From contig CAJOIF010000027.1 in NCBI GenBank assembly GCA_905234765.1, positions 1 through 64,000 on the forward strand: a stretch of DNA of 64,000 nucleotides. The letters run 5' to 3'. Source of the stretch: an uncultured Bacteroidales bacterium. GTDB taxonomy: Bacteria > Bacteroidota > Bacteroidia > Bacteroidales > F082. The stretch's first letter is position 1, and each line of letters begins with the position of its first letter. Shown in pieces: positions 9,131 through 17,811 of this stretch. The translations under genes were made by a program, and so were the position numbers. Under the pieces are notes generated by a model, which was given only the letters and a program-made list of their open reading frames with translations, was not told where the DNA came from and ran no database searches.

Positions 9131-9865
9131 ATGGGATGTTTTTTGAGAATCGTATTGCTTGGCTTGGGCTGGGCGTTTGGTGGCCCGTTGGGAGCCATTA
9201 TTGGCTATGCAATGGGTGGTCTTTTTTCAGGCAACCGTCCGAGGGTGATTCGTTCTGAAGTGACCGACACTTTCGGCAACACCGAGGAAAAACGCGACTT
9301 CAACGTGACCTTGCTGGTGCTTTCGGCTGCCGTAATGAAAGCCGATGGCAACATAAGGAAATCAGAATTGGATTATGTGAAACGCTTCTTCTTGCAGAAC
9401 TTCGGTCAGGAACGTGCCGAAAACTATATCAAGATGCTGCGTGAGATTTTGGAGAAAGAATACAATCTTTACGAGGTCAGCCAGCAGGTGGGACGTTACA
9501 TGGACTATGCATCACGACTGCAACTGCTTCATTATCTTTTTGGTATCGCCAATACGGATGGCAGGATTTCTCAGGAAGAGTTGAATGTTATCAACCTGAT
9601 TTCCGATTATATGGGCGTGACCAATAGCGATTTCCAATCGGTGAAGGCCATGTTCATAAAAGAAACAGACAGCGCCTATAAGATTCTCGGTATTGATCCT
9701 TCGGCCACCGATGAGGAAGTGAAAAAGGCCTATCGCGAGATGGCCAAGAAAAACCATCCGGATTTGGTCGGTAGCTTGGGTGACGAAGTCAGGCAGGCTG
9801 CTGAGAAGAAGTTCCAAGAGATCAATGCGGCTTACGAAGCCATCAAGAAACAACGAGGGATGTAA
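9131..9865 (+). CDS. TerB-like and DnaJ-domain co-chaperone (DjlA type)
   Basis: Membrane-anchored J-protein expected to stimulate DnaK ATPase. From the ATG at 9131 it has 244 residues. A hydrophobic glycine-rich N-terminal segment ([20 protein letters not shown]) anchors it; a TerB-like helical domain follows at about 60-160 ([27 protein letters not shown]); a C-terminal J domain carries the essential HPD in KKNHPDLV. An earlier in-frame ATG at 9092 lies inside the promoter and is rejected. It sits alone between the two gingipain-like genes, with a terminator behind it. A role in folding those peptidases would be speculation. Confidence 0.88.
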   Translation: MGCFLRIVLLGLGWAFGGPLGAIIGYAMGGLFSGNRPRVIRSEVTDTFGNTEEKRDFNVTLLVLSAAVMKADGNIRKSELDYVKRFFLQNFGQERAENYIKMLREILEKEYNLYEVSQQVGRYMDYASRLQLLHYLFGIANTDGRISQEELNVINLISDYMGVTNSDFQSVKAMFIKETDSAYKILGIDPSATDEEVKKAYREMAKKNHPDLVGSLGDEVRQAAEKKFQEINAAYEAIKKQRGM

Positions 9866-9868
9866 ACG

Positions 9869-9897
9869 AAAAAAGGACGCCAACGGCGTCCTTTTTT
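9869..9897. terminator. Bidirectional terminator between the DjlA-like and Kgp-like genes
   Basis: Stem GGACGCC (9875-9881), loop AAC, arm GGCGTCC (9885-9891), with A-tract before and T-tract after. It closes the convergent pair from both sides. Confidence 0.87.
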
Positions 9898-9913
9898 CAT
9901 ACATAAAAGTGAC

Positions 9914-12900
9914 TTACTTCACGATAATTCTTTCGATGCGCACTTGTGTGCCAGTGGTGAGGCGGAGGAAGTAAACACCCTTGGCCATACCTTCGACGTT
10001 GATTTGCGTGTTGCCGTTGGCATTGCCGTTGGCGACCTTCTGTCCCATGCCGTTGTACATTTCGTAGCTGAACTCGGCATCACCACCGTTGATATACAGG
10101 GTGTTGTTGACGGGGTTGGGATAGATGGCAAACTCGGTCTCGCTTTCCTCGATGCCTTCGTAAACTTCAACGAGGACGCATTCAGGCACGGAAACACCGT
10201 TGGTGTATTCTGCCACCACACAATAAGTGTAGATGCTGTTCTTGTTGAGGAGGTTGTCAGTGAAACTGGTCTGAGTGGTTTGACCGATTTCAAGACCGTT
10301 GCGGCTGATGATGTAGTTGATGGCACCTGCAGGAGCCGTCCAGGTCAGTGTGACGCTTGAGTAGTTGGCTACAGCTTGCAGATTCTCAACAGGGTTGAAG
10401 GATCCGATGGAAGCACCGCCACCGCAGTTGCAGTCGAATTCATAGATCACACCTGAAGCGGGGTCAGAACCTTGTTGGAAGATAACATCGCCCTCTTCGT
10501 AGCGGACCACGAAGGAGACTTCACCGTCCCAACTACCTGAATGCCAAGTCAAAGTGACGTGAACGCCAGAACCAATCTCAATGGTATAAGATGCTGAAGA
10601 ACCATTGCTGATGGTGAGGCTTTGCGAAGGTGTACCGTCACTGAAGCCGACCTCCAAGGAGGCACCGTTCCAACCATCGCCGTAGCTGTCGCTGAGGTCA
10701 AAGATGACGTTGCAGCTGTTCTTCAAGGAGCCAGATCCTTCGGCAACAATACCGCCGTCAGCGTTCAAAGTGATGGACAGAGGCAGCTGTTCGGTCGTGG
10801 GACAGTTGGCACTAACAATGACGTTGAACACGCAGGTGGCAACACCAGACGGGTCGACGGTGCCAGCCTCAAAGGTATCATTCACGAAGCTGACATAGGG
10901 GCTTGACGAGCTGATGCGTGCAATGGCGTTGGTGGCTTTATAGTGACCGACGTTTTTGAATGAGGCCACAACAGAAAGGGTCTCGCCAGGGACAAAGCCA
11001 CCAGGAGTGGACAAGCCTTCGTATTGCATGATAGCTTGGCCGGCGGTGACGATGGCCTTGCCTTCCCAAGTGTTGCTGCCACAAACGGCAATGATATTAA
11101 TGGTGAAACGGGCACCGTCTTGAACGCCTTCAGCGATGCGATAGGTGAAACCACCCACTTGGACGGTGGCATCGGGGTTGAGGCTGCCGAAGGAACCTGT
11201 GCCGTTGAGGATGGTAAGGTTGTTGTCGTCGCAACTCAGGGTCACGTTGGTCGTGCCGCCAGTGGCTTGAGTACCTACGTTCTTAAAGGTGATGCTCATC
11301 GAAGCATCCTCTCCAACATGAACGTTAGCAGGCGTGTAACTGTTAACGGCGACATAGGGACCGTCCAAAGCAGCGGCAGGGATGACGCTTGTATAAGGGA
11401 TGTGACGTGGGTGTGTCACGCAGATGGTGACATCGCCGCCACTGGTGATGGGGATCATCGGGATGTCGGCGGAGCCGCTCTCACCAATCATGCCGGCACC
11501 ATAGAGAACGCCGTCCTTGCTGATGCCAACATAAGAACCGGGGTTGGCGTTGACTGTGAAGAAGTCCATACCAATGGGCACGGTGGGCATGTGGCTCACA
11601 GTGTTCGGCGTGGGCGCCACGCGGAAAGGCATGACGGAACCGTCACCCAACACATGATAGGCTTGCCAGTAGTACAGCGTGGCGGAATGCATCTCGTAAC
11701 CGAGGGCTTGGGCAGCGTTGCCGGCCAAATTGCCGATGAACAGGATGGAATTGACGGTGTTGTAGGCCTCGTCGGTCCAAATGGCATCATAAATGCCCAT
11801 GGTGGTTTCCTCATAGGAAGGCATGGTGCCGTCGTGACGGTTGGTGGCACCAACGCCGAAGTAATAGTCATTGTACCAAGTGGTGTTGGGGCAAGAGCCG
11901 ATGTAGGCATAAGCACCTTTGTTTTCGGCACGCACCATGGCTTCGCCGAAGCAGGTGCCGTAGCCCCAGTCGCCAGATTGGCAGCAGTTACCGATGGCGA
12001 GGAAGTATTTGTGCTCGTTGGTAAGGTTGTTGACATTGTTAACGTTGAACTCAGGGTCAGCCCAGCTGGTTTGACTGCCGTGGGCAGTGTAGTTGGCGAA
12101 ACCGACACCGCTGCTCAGATAGCTGTAGCAGTTGGTGTAGGAGCCGTGGCTGAACTCGTATACATTGTCGAATCCGTGTTCGGTGTTATAGTAGTAGTTG
12201 GAGGCATACCAAATGGTGGGACGGCCGACTTCAACACCATAGCCGTTATCTGCACCGGCGATGAGCAGCGCGTTGTTCAGGTAGCTCGGGTCAGGCATGG
12301 TGTATTGTTCATACTCTAAGGCCTTGTTGAGCATGGCGGTCAGCTGGGCGGCACTTGTGGCCGACAGACGGCTGTGGTACATGTCGGGGAACTCGTCACC
12401 ATCGACGCTCGAATATTGGAGGTCGGTGACGCAACTCGTCTGGCTACCCGTGGCGCTGGCAGGCACTTGTTCCTTGTCGCCAACGATCACGAGGAAGGTC
12501 GGGGCGTCTTTCGCATACTCTTCTTGGATGAAGGTACGGATGGCCGAAGCACTGCTGCCAATCTCATCGGTGTAGTTCACATCCAGATAGAAGCCTTTCG
12601 TGGTCTTCCAGGCCAGCCATTCCTGTAATGCATCTTCAAACATGCGGTTTGCAACAACCAGCATGTGGACGGGATTCTGCCACAGGTCAGGGTGCTCATC
12701 GTACACGTCATCGCGCCAGTTGAACATCTGCTTGTAGACGCCAGCGAAATAGGGGCTGAAAGTACGGGCAAATTCATTGTAGGAAGCCGACTTGTCGTAT
12801 TGGTTGTAACGCACCTCAACGACGATGTCATTATAAACTCGGATGCTGTTGGTGGCGGCATCGTATTGAACCGGATTGATGGTCAGGTCAGCGATTTGGA

Positions 12901-13411
12901 TACCACGCATCGTGCCTTTGATTTCTGCAAGTGCGATGGGACGCTGGACGAAACCTTTGGTGGCGTAGGCCTTCTCATTGTATGCGAAGGGAACGTCTTC
13001 AGGCTTTTGGTTCTTGAATAGCAAGGGCTGTTGGGGATAAAGTGTCTTGATGCCGAAGTCGGCGAGTGAATAGACAGTTGTGCTGTAACTCTTTACTTCC
13101 AAAGTCTCGATCTTGGCACCGTAAGGTACGGCAATCAACTTATTGACGGCAGGCAACATAGGCTCGCCGACATTACCAGAAGGGTAGGTGCCATTCATGG
13201 TGATGGTGGAGAACACACCTTTTTCGGTGCTGACTTCAGTAGCGTCGATGCTACTGAAGGAGAAGGAGGCTGTGAAGCCTTCGTCAGTCACATTGGCACA
13301 GGTTTGTGCCGATTTGGCAACGCCGAGTTCGATGTGCTGAGCCATCACTTGCGTGCCAAACAGCAGTCCAATCAAAAGGAAAGCTGTGGTGAGTAAACTT
13401 GTTTTTTTCAT
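9914..13411 (-). CDS. Lys-gingipain-like C25 cysteine peptidase with T9SS sorting domain
   Basis: Secreted cysteine endopeptidase, 1165 residues. Signal peptide about 1-24 (MKKTSLLTTAFLLIGLLFG...), propeptide to about 240, then the catalytic domain. GVGFANYTAHGSQTSWADP contains Thr442 and His444; FLAIGNCCQSGDWGYGTCF contains Cys477; NTTWYNDYY holds Asp515, which aligns with the S1-pocket Asp516 of Kgp. NTVNSILFIGNLAG and YHVLGDGSVMPFR are also Kgp hallmarks. Lys preference is inferred from these. The C-terminal half repeats the layout of the Rgp-like neighbour: CARDB-like repeats, a DSYGDGWNGASL domain, an Fn3-like domain and a type A T9SS tail (IYPNPVNNTLYI to GVYFLRLTTGTQVRIERIIV). The shared C-terminal halves point to tandem duplication. 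Confidence 0.94.
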   Translation of the reverse strand: MKKTSLLTTAFLLIGLLFGTQVMAQHIELGVAKSAQTCANVTDEGFTASFSFSSIDATEVSTEKGVFSTITMNGTYPSGNVGEPMLPAVNKLIAVPYGAKIETLEVKSYSTTVYSLADFGIKTLYPQQPLLFKNQKPEDVPFAYNEKAYATKGFVQRPIALAEIKGTMRGIQIADLTINPVQYDAATNSIRVYNDIVVEVRYNQYDKSASYNEFARTFSPYFAGVYKQMFNWRDDVYDEHPDLWQNPVHMLVVANRMFEDALQEWLAWKTTKGFYLDVNYTDEIGSSASAIRTFIQEEYAKDAPTFLVIVGDKEQVPASATGSQTSCVTDLQYSSVDGDEFPDMYHSRLSATSAAQLTAMLNKALEYEQYTMPDPSYLNNALLIAGADNGYGVEVGRPTIWYASNYYYNTEHGFDNVYEFSHGSYTNCYSYLSSGVGFANYTAHGSQTSWADPEFNVNNVNNLTNEHKYFLAIGNCCQSGDWGYGTCFGEAMVRAENKGAYAYIGSCPNTTWYNDYYFGVGATNRHDGTMPSYEETTMGIYDAIWTDEAYNTVNSILFIGNLAGNAAQALGYEMHSATLYYWQAYHVLGDGSVMPFRVAPTPNTVSHMPTVPIGMDFFTVNANPGSYVGISKDGVLYGAGMIGESGSADIPMIPITSGGDVTICVTHPRHIPYTSVIPAAALDGPYVAVNSYTPANVHVGEDASMSITFKNVGTQATGGTTNVTLSCDDNNLTILNGTGSFGSLNPDATVQVGGFTYRIAEGVQDGARFTINIIAVCGSNTWEGKAIVTAGQAIMQYEGLSTPGGFVPGETLSVVASFKNVGHYKATNAIARISSSSPYVSFVNDTFEAGTVDPSGVATCVFNVIVSANCPTTEQLPLSITLNADGGIVAEGSGSLKNSCNVIFDLSDSYGDGWNGASLEVGFSDGTPSQSLTISNGSSASYTIEIGSGVHVTLTWHSGSWDGEVSFVVRYEEGDVIFQQGSDPASGVIYEFDCNCGGGASIGSFNPVENLQAVANYSSVTLTWTAPAGAINYIISRNGLEIGQTTQTSFTDNLLNKNSIYTYCVVAEYTNGVSVPECVLVEVYEGIEESETEFAIYPNPVNNTLYINGGDAEFSYEMYNGMGQKVANGNANGNTQINVEGMAKGVYFLRLTTGTQVRIERIIVK

Positions 13412-13479
13412 TTTTTGAATGTAATTAGTTGGTATTGAATTTGTTGATTGATTTCTGCAACAACGCGGATGTCAACCTG

Positions 13480-13487
13480 CAAAAGTA
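13480..13487 (-). promoter_or_regulatory. Promoter -7 box of the Kgp-like peptidase
   Basis: CAAAAGTA on the plus strand reads TACTTTTG on the minus strand, 69 bases before the peptidase ATG. No clear -33 element was found. The 114-bp gap to the upstream S41 gene suggests the peptidase has its own start site. Confidence 0.45.
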
Positions 13488-13525
13488 GGAAATTTTCTGA
13501 AAGTATGGTGGTTTTTAACCAAAAA

Positions 13526-15133
13526 CTATTTTCCTTTCAGTACTTTTTTGTATGTTTTTTCGTCGCCAAGGATTTCCATGGCTTTCAGGATGCCTGGGTC
13601 GACGGCCGACATCACTTGGTAATATTGTTGCGTTTCCCAAACATTTCGGGCAATCATGGCTTTCATTTGCAGGAGCAGGAATTTCTTGGAATGGTCAAAT
13701 TGCTTGTCATCCCATTCCACTTTGGCTTCTTTGGCGGCTTCCTTCAAACCATTGATGAGTTCTTCACCTACAACGAAGTTCTTGTTAAAATTGTCGAAAT
13801 CACTATATTGCGCCTTGATTTCGTCGCGGTGCTTCAGGCCATAGTCGGTAGTGAAGCGGTTCAAGGCACCCTTGCGGACGAGGTTGGTGTAGAGCTTGCT
13901 GTTATAGGCTGTGTCGACTGGGATGAAAATGTCAGGCATGATGCCGCCACCGCCGTAAACGGTGCGACCGCCGTCGGTCGTGTATTTCAGGGAGTCGGGG
14001 AAATGGATGCTGTCGGCATGGAAGTATTCGCCGTGTTCAAGGCGCTTGGACATCTCCTTGGCGTATTCTTCTACTCCGTTCTCATAGGGACGTTGGATGC
14101 AGCGTCCCGAAGGGGTGTGATAGCGTGAAGTGGTGAGGCGAATGACAGCGCCATCAGGCAGATTGAAAGGTTTTTGTACCAGGCCTTTGCCAAAAGAACG
14201 GCGTCCGATGACCACACCGCGGTCATGGTCTTGGATGGCCCCCGAGAGAATCTCGCTGGCCGAAGCAGAACCTTCGTCGATAAGGACGATCAACTTTCCA
14301 TTGGTGTAGAGCCCGTCATTTGAGCAGCACCATTCTTGATAGGGTGCGTGAATGCCTTCGGTGAAGACGATGAGCTGGTCTTTGGTGAGGAATTGGTTCA
14401 CCAGTTCGATGGCGGTGTTAAGGTAACCGCCTCCGTTGCTTCGCAGGTCAAAGATAAGCGACTCCATGCCTAGGGCTTGTAGTTTGGCCAAGGCTTCCTT
14501 GAACTCATGGTTCGATTCTTGCGCGAAGCGGTCAAGTTTGATGTAACCGACATGGTTGTCAAGCATATAGGCCGCGTTGATGCTGTTGAGCGGTATTTTG
14601 TCGCGAACAATTTCAAAGTCAATGAGTTCAGGGTCGCTTCCACGCTTCACGCTCACGGTGACATTAGTGCCTTTCTTGCCACGCAAGCGTTTTTGGACAT
14701 ATTCGTTGTCAATCTTTTTGCCAAAGGCATCTTCGCCGTCAATTTTGATGAACTGGTCGCCAGCCATGATGCCCACTTTCTCGGAGGGACCGTCCGCAAT
14801 AGGACTGATGACAGTGATGGTGTCGCGGATGAGTTGGTAGGTCACGCCGATGCCCTCGAAGCTACCCACAAGTTGCTCGTTGGCTTTCTCCACATCCTTC
14901 TTCGAGATGTAGGCCGAGTGTGGGTCGAGTTCCTTCAGCGCGGCGATGATGGCATCTTCTGTCACCTTGTTGATATTGGCGGTGTCAACGTAAAAATTCT
15001 CAATGAGATAAAGCGTGGTACCCAGTTTCTGGGCGTTCATCTGAATCTTCGATTGGGACTGTTGGTTTTGGGCTGTTGCTGCCATGGCGACAAAGCAACC
15101 GACAGCCAAGAAAAACATTTTCAATGATTTCAT
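13526..15133 (-). CDS. S41 family carboxy-terminal processing peptidase
   Basis: Periplasmic serine peptidase of the CtpA/Tsp family, 535 residues from the ATG at 15133, chosen because it begins a clean signal peptide (MKSLKMFFLAVGCFVAMAATA). A PDZ domain with SFEGIGVTYQ and IADGPSEKVGIMAGDQFIKI precedes the catalytic core. Ser291 in DEGSASASE and Lys316 in SFGKGLVQ form the Ser-Lys dyad with the 25-residue spacing of E. coli Tsp. FDLRSNGGGYL is the family's substrate-clamp motif. Likely roles are trimming or quality control of exported proteins. It lies upstream of the Kgp-like gene on the same strand, so limited read-through is possible. Confidence 0.93.
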   Translation of the reverse strand: MKSLKMFFLAVGCFVAMAATAQNQQSQSKIQMNAQKLGTTLYLIENFYVDTANINKVTEDAIIAALKELDPHSAYISKKDVEKANEQLVGSFEGIGVTYQLIRDTITVISPIADGPSEKVGIMAGDQFIKIDGEDAFGKKIDNEYVQKRLRGKKGTNVTVSVKRGSDPELIDFEIVRDKIPLNSINAAYMLDNHVGYIKLDRFAQESNHEFKEALAKLQALGMESLIFDLRSNGGGYLNTAIELVNQFLTKDQLIVFTEGIHAPYQEWCCSNDGLYTNGKLIVLIDEGSASASEILSGAIQDHDRGVVIGRRSFGKGLVQKPFNLPDGAVIRLTTSRYHTPSGRCIQRPYENGVEEYAKEMSKRLEHGEYFHADSIHFPDSLKYTTDGGRTVYGGGGIMPDIFIPVDTAYNSKLYTNLVRKGALNRFTTDYGLKHRDEIKAQYSDFDNFNKNFVVGEELINGLKEAAKEAKVEWDDKQFDHSKKFLLLQMKAMIARNVWETQQYYQVMSAVDPGILKAMEILGDEKTYKKVLKGK

Positions 15134-15158
15134 TGCTGGAAATGGGTTTTTAGGGGCG

Positions 15159-15166
15159 CAAAGATA
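15159..15166 (-). promoter_or_regulatory. Promoter -7 box of the S41 peptidase gene
   Basis: CAAAGATA on the plus strand gives TATCTTTG on the minus strand, 26 bases before the chosen ATG and just past the stop of the upstream Sua5 gene. This supports the start at 15133 rather than the in-frame ATG at 15181, which would lie upstream of the promoter. Confidence 0.5.
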
Positions 15167-15182
15167 ACGAAAAATCTGCAAT

Positions 15183-15755
15183 TTATTGCCTCAAGATTTC
15201 AAAAGTATTGTCCTCATTCAACTTGATGATGGTCGAGCATTTGGGTTTGGCGAAGCTGTCGTGGTAGAGTTGCACCACATAATCCACCGAGTTTTTGATT
15301 TCCTCGCTGATATCGCCGAAAGTCATTGCGGAAGGTTGTCCCGAGAGGTTGGCCGAGGTGGAGGTGATAGGCTTGCCCAAACGGCGGATGACCTCCTTGC
15401 AGAAGTCGTTGTCCACTACGCGGATGCACACCGAATGGTCTGCAGAAATGTTCTTTGCGAGGTTTTTGCTCTGCGCATAGACGACGCTTAATGGGTTGGT
15501 GCTATGTGCGATGAGGTCGTAAGCGATGGGCGGCACGTTGACGACATAGTCCTTCAGCCGCTCTGCCGTGTCGACGAGCACGATGAGGCTCTTGTTGGCG
15601 GGTCGTTGCTTTACTTCATAAACGCGGTCGCAAGCGCGGCTGTTGGTGGCGTCGCAGCCCACGCCCCAAATGGTATCGGTGGGGTAGAGGATGGTCTTCC
15701 CGGCCTTCAGGACGGCCACCGTGCGTTCGACTTCTTGTTCAAATGATTGTTCCAT
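15183..15755 (-). CDS. Threonylcarbamoyl-AMP synthase (Sua5/YrdC/YciO family)
   Basis: Makes threonylcarbamoyl-AMP from Thr, bicarbonate and ATP, the first step of the t6A37 tRNA modification. The 190-residue YrdC domain carries TILYPTDTIWGVGCDA, VYEVKQRPANKSLIVLV, SVCIRVVDNDF and the KPITSTSANLSGQPS motif. An in-frame ATG at 15779 would add eight residues; I prefer 15755 because it matches the usual start just before the helix leading to the YPTDT motif. YciO-type proteins of unknown function share this fold, so the exact substrate is family-level. Confidence 0.9.
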   Translation of the reverse strand: MEQSFEQEVERTVAVLKAGKTILYPTDTIWGVGCDATNSRACDRVYEVKQRPANKSLIVLVDTAERLKDYVVNVPPIAYDLIAHSTNPLSVVYAQSKNLAKNISADHSVCIRVVDNDFCKEVIRRLGKPITSTSANLSGQPSAMTFGDISEEIKNSVDYVVQLYHDSFAKPKCSTIIKLNEDNTFEILRQ

Positions 15756-15795
15756 GGTTTTCTTTATTTCATTGGTCACAACTTCGATCCTTGAC

Positions 15796-15824
15796 TGTCA
15801 TTGCGGGCTTGACCCGCAATCTCC
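15796..15824. repeat. Short palindromic repeat of the ATTGCGGG-CCCGCAAT type
   Basis: Eight-base arms ATTGCGGG (15800-15807) and CCCGCAAT (15813-15820) around a five-base loop, in a wider context TGTCATTGCGG...AATCTCC. This resembles short interspersed repeats that occur in many copies in several bacterial genomes. A degenerate echo (GGGAGATGGCGGATC) follows at about 15852-15866. It lies between the Sua5 gene and the convergent end of nothing else, so it could also act as a weak terminator. Confidence 0.5.
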
Positions 15825-15894
15825 TAAGCATTGGGATACTCCTTCGCAGTTGGGAGATGGCGGATCGCTTAAAGGCTCTGTTGTCGTTTTCCCA

Positions 15895-16656
15895 TTATGG
15901 TTTTCCTTTAATCTTTTCTCTTAAAAGGTTGTATTTATGTCTATTGGCCTGCATCATCGTGCGGCAGATATAGAGTCCCGTCTTGCCTTCGAGGAAGCCA
16001 CCTTTTATAATATAGGTGCGGATGAAATTGATGCTCGGGCTGAACAGATAGGGCAGGAGACCCGTCTTCTTTCCACGGTCATAGTACGATTGCGCGCCTA
16101 ACTCGGCGAAGTGGAATAACTGCTTACGGAAGGCTTCAGGCGTGTCCCAGGAATAATGTAGCAGGTCGCCGCGTAAAAGGGTCTTCTTCGGCTCGCTCTT
16201 GTAGTTTAGCCATTCGTGGATGATGCCCTCCCATTGGGCGAAGCCGCGCCGCCAGATGCGGATTTTGGTCTCGGGATAGAGGCCGCAGCGCTTGATCCAT
16301 TTTCCGCAATAGTTGTTGAGGCGGTTCATGGCAAAGACTTCGTTCTCGGCGATGTCCTTTTCTTTGAGCTCGGAGATGGATTGCTTCAACTCGTCGGAAA
16401 GGGCTTCGTCCGCGTCGATGGAGAAGATGAGGTCGCAGTTGGCGAGGTCGTCGGCGAGGTTCTTCTGGTCGGAGTAGCCAAGCCAGTCTTGCGAGAAAAA
16501 CTTCACCCCGTAGCGGTCGCAGATGGTCTCGGTGGCATCGGTGGAATGGCTGTCCACGACGATGATTTCGTCGGCGATATCCTTCACGGAGTCAAGGCAT
16601 TGCCCTATCTTTTGTTCCTCGTTGAAGGTGATGATGACGACCGAAAGCGTTTGCAT
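15895..16656 (-). CDS. Family 2 glycosyltransferase (WaaE/KdtX-like)
   Basis: Cytoplasmic GT-A enzyme transferring a sugar from a nucleotide donor, probably to lipopolysaccharide core or another surface glycan. The 253 residues start with the GT2 nucleotide-binding strand LSVVIITFNEEQKIGQCL, then DEIIVVDSHSTDAT, and FSIDADEALSDEL with the DxD metal motif. WIKRCGLYPETKIRIWRRG and HEWLNY are typical of the WaaE-like subgroup. The C-terminal part is hydrophobic enough for peripheral membrane contact. It stands alone, with no sugar-nucleotide genes beside it, so the acceptor cannot be read from context. Confidence 0.9.
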   Translation of the reverse strand: MQTLSVVIITFNEEQKIGQCLDSVKDIADEIIVVDSHSTDATETICDRYGVKFFSQDWLGYSDQKNLADDLANCDLIFSIDADEALSDELKQSISELKEKDIAENEVFAMNRLNNYCGKWIKRCGLYPETKIRIWRRGFAQWEGIIHEWLNYKSEPKKTLLRGDLLHYSWDTPEAFRKQLFHFAELGAQSYYDRGKKTGLLPYLFSPSINFIRTYIIKGGFLEGKTGLYICRTMMQANRHKYNLLREKIKGKP

Positions 16657-16716
16657 GGTTCAAATTTTGCGCAAAAGTAGGCTTTTTTCTGGTTTTACTA
16701 ACCTTTTTCTGCTCCT

Positions 16717-16923
16717 CTATTCGTTCATTCGATATGTCAGTGCACTTGAGGGGCATTTCTCAATCTGCGCAATCAGCTCGGCAGTCGTGGCGTTTTCTGG
16801 CTTGACCCACGGACGTGCCGAGGGGTTATAGACTTTCGGAAGCAGATGCACACAAGCGCCCGCATGAATGCAAAGCTCAGGTTTCCAAATGATGGTGATT
16901 TCGCCGTTGGTGTATTCTTTCAT
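16717..16923 (-). CDS. Small divergent 4Fe-4S mono-cluster protein (YjdI-like)
   Basis: A 68-residue ferredoxin-like protein. The cysteines fall in CIHAGACVHLLPKVY and IAQIEKCPSSALTYR, which with the surrounding WKPELC and PSARPWVKPENA segments match the Fer4_19/YjdI family. The electron partner is unknown. It is preceded by a good -7 box (16952-16959) and appears monocistronic. Assigning a cluster type rests on family resemblance, because only three cysteines are in the expected positions plus possible non-Cys ligands. Confidence 0.8.
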   Translation of the reverse strand: MKEYTNGEITIIWKPELCIHAGACVHLLPKVYNPSARPWVKPENATTAELIAQIEKCPSSALTYRMNE

Positions 16924-16951
16924 GGCAAAATGGTAGTTTAGAATGAAAAGG

Positions 16952-16959
16952 CAAAGGTA
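16952..16959 (-). promoter_or_regulatory. Promoter -7 box of the YjdI-like gene
   Basis: CAAAGGTA on the plus strand reads TACCTTTG on the minus strand, an exact TAnnTTTG match 28 bases before the ATG at 16923. Confidence 0.5.
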
Positions 16960-16972
16960 TGATGTGGTTTGT

Positions 16973-17245
16973 CTATACTCGAATTAAATCCTCGCCAAGC
17001 ACATTGGAAATCTTGGCCAATGTGCGAAGGGTAAAATTGTGCGTACCGCCAAGCCAGCGCGAAACCTCGGCTTCAGTCTTTCCGGTATTTCTCGCCAATT
17101 CTCGCTGCGACATGCCTCTCTCTTTGAGAATGCCGTCGATTTTTTCAGCAATAGAATTCGAGAAACGCAGTTGTGTCTTCAGTTCCGCTGGGGTTTCGTC
17201 AACGATTTGCCGAAACAGTTTCCGTCCTTCCAAGTCTTGTTTCAT
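16973..17245 (-). CDS. XRE-family HTH protein, probable antitoxin
   Basis: A 90-residue DNA-binding protein. Residues about 30-80 form the helix-turn-helix (IDGILKERGMSQRELARNTG, then KTEAEVSRWLGGTHNFTLRT, then LAKISNVLGEDLI). The N-terminal 28 residues are probably the partner-binding part. It overlaps the upstream 158-residue gene by four bases (ATGA), the toxin-then-antitoxin order seen in HigBA-like systems. Autorepression of the pair from the promoter near 17739 is expected but not shown. Confidence 0.8.
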   Translation of the reverse strand: MKQDLEGRKLFRQIVDETPAELKTQLRFSNSIAEKIDGILKERGMSQRELARNTGKTEAEVSRWLGGTHNFTLRTLAKISNVLGEDLIRV

Positions 17246-17718
17246 AAGTCATACTCCTTATCATCAACGCCAATGATTTCTGTTTTCTCAATGCGAACCA
17301 AGCCGTTTTTGATGTCAGCTTTCAACAATGCGTCAAGTTTCTGAAGACTAATGACATAGCCATTCAAATCCTCGTTTTCTTCGTAGGTCTTTGTGTCTTT
17401 CACGCCGCCGTTGCCGACAATCAAAACGCTATCCGACATTCGCAAGCAATACAGCCGAAGCCCGCTTTTGTAAACTGGCAATGCGGCAACACCATCATTC
17501 ATTTTTCCCTCTGGACGGAAACGCCGTTCCTCAAAGCCTTTCACCAGCATTGTGTCAATTTGGTTGAGAATGATTCTCAAGTCGTTCTTCCTGACGGCAT
17601 AGTCCTTGAACTTGTTCACAAACTTCACGAACTCCGATTGGCTTTCATCTTCAAAGATGATGGTGAACAGGCCTGCGTTTTCGGTTTGTTCCAATGATAG
17701 AATGGTTGCTTTCGTCAT
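17242..17718 (-). CDS. Unrecognised partner of the HTH protein, candidate toxin
   Basis: A 158-residue protein whose family I do not firmly recognise. The N-terminal half mixes strands and helices (LFTIIFEDESQSEFVKFVNK). The middle GFEERRFRPEGKMNDGVAAL is followed by SGLRLYCLRMSDSVLIVGNG, recalling the central strands of RelE/HigB or Gp49-like toxins (basic patch, then LRLYCLR). The C-terminal helix ends in a strand, RIEKTEIIGVDD. It comes first in a two-gene unit with the XRE protein, overlapping by four bases. Toxin function is inferred from that context and a vague fold resemblance. Confidence 0.6.
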   Translation of the reverse strand: MTKATILSLEQTENAGLFTIIFEDESQSEFVKFVNKFKDYAVRKNDLRIILNQIDTMLVKGFEERRFRPEGKMNDGVAALPVYKSGLRLYCLRMSDSVLIVGNGGVKDTKTYEENEDLNGYVISLQKLDALLKADIKNGLVRIEKTEIIGVDDKEYDL

Positions 17719-17738
17719 ATTTTTACGGTTTAATGCCG

Positions 17739-17746
17739 CAAAGATA
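17739..17746 (-). promoter_or_regulatory. Promoter -7 box of the toxin-antitoxin-like pair
   Basis: CAAAGATA on the plus strand reads TATCTTTG on the minus strand, 21 bases before the ATG at 17718. It would drive both overlapping genes. Confidence 0.45.
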
Positions 17747-17811
17747 CAAAAGTTTTTGAAAAGTTTACTTTATAAGGTAAGTTTTTTTTCAATTCTTTCA
17801 AAATAGAAGGC

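Noticed and set aside
11024..12319. 431-codon plus-strand frame inside the Kgp-like gene
   Set aside because: Shadow of the peptidase frame; no family features and no promoter.
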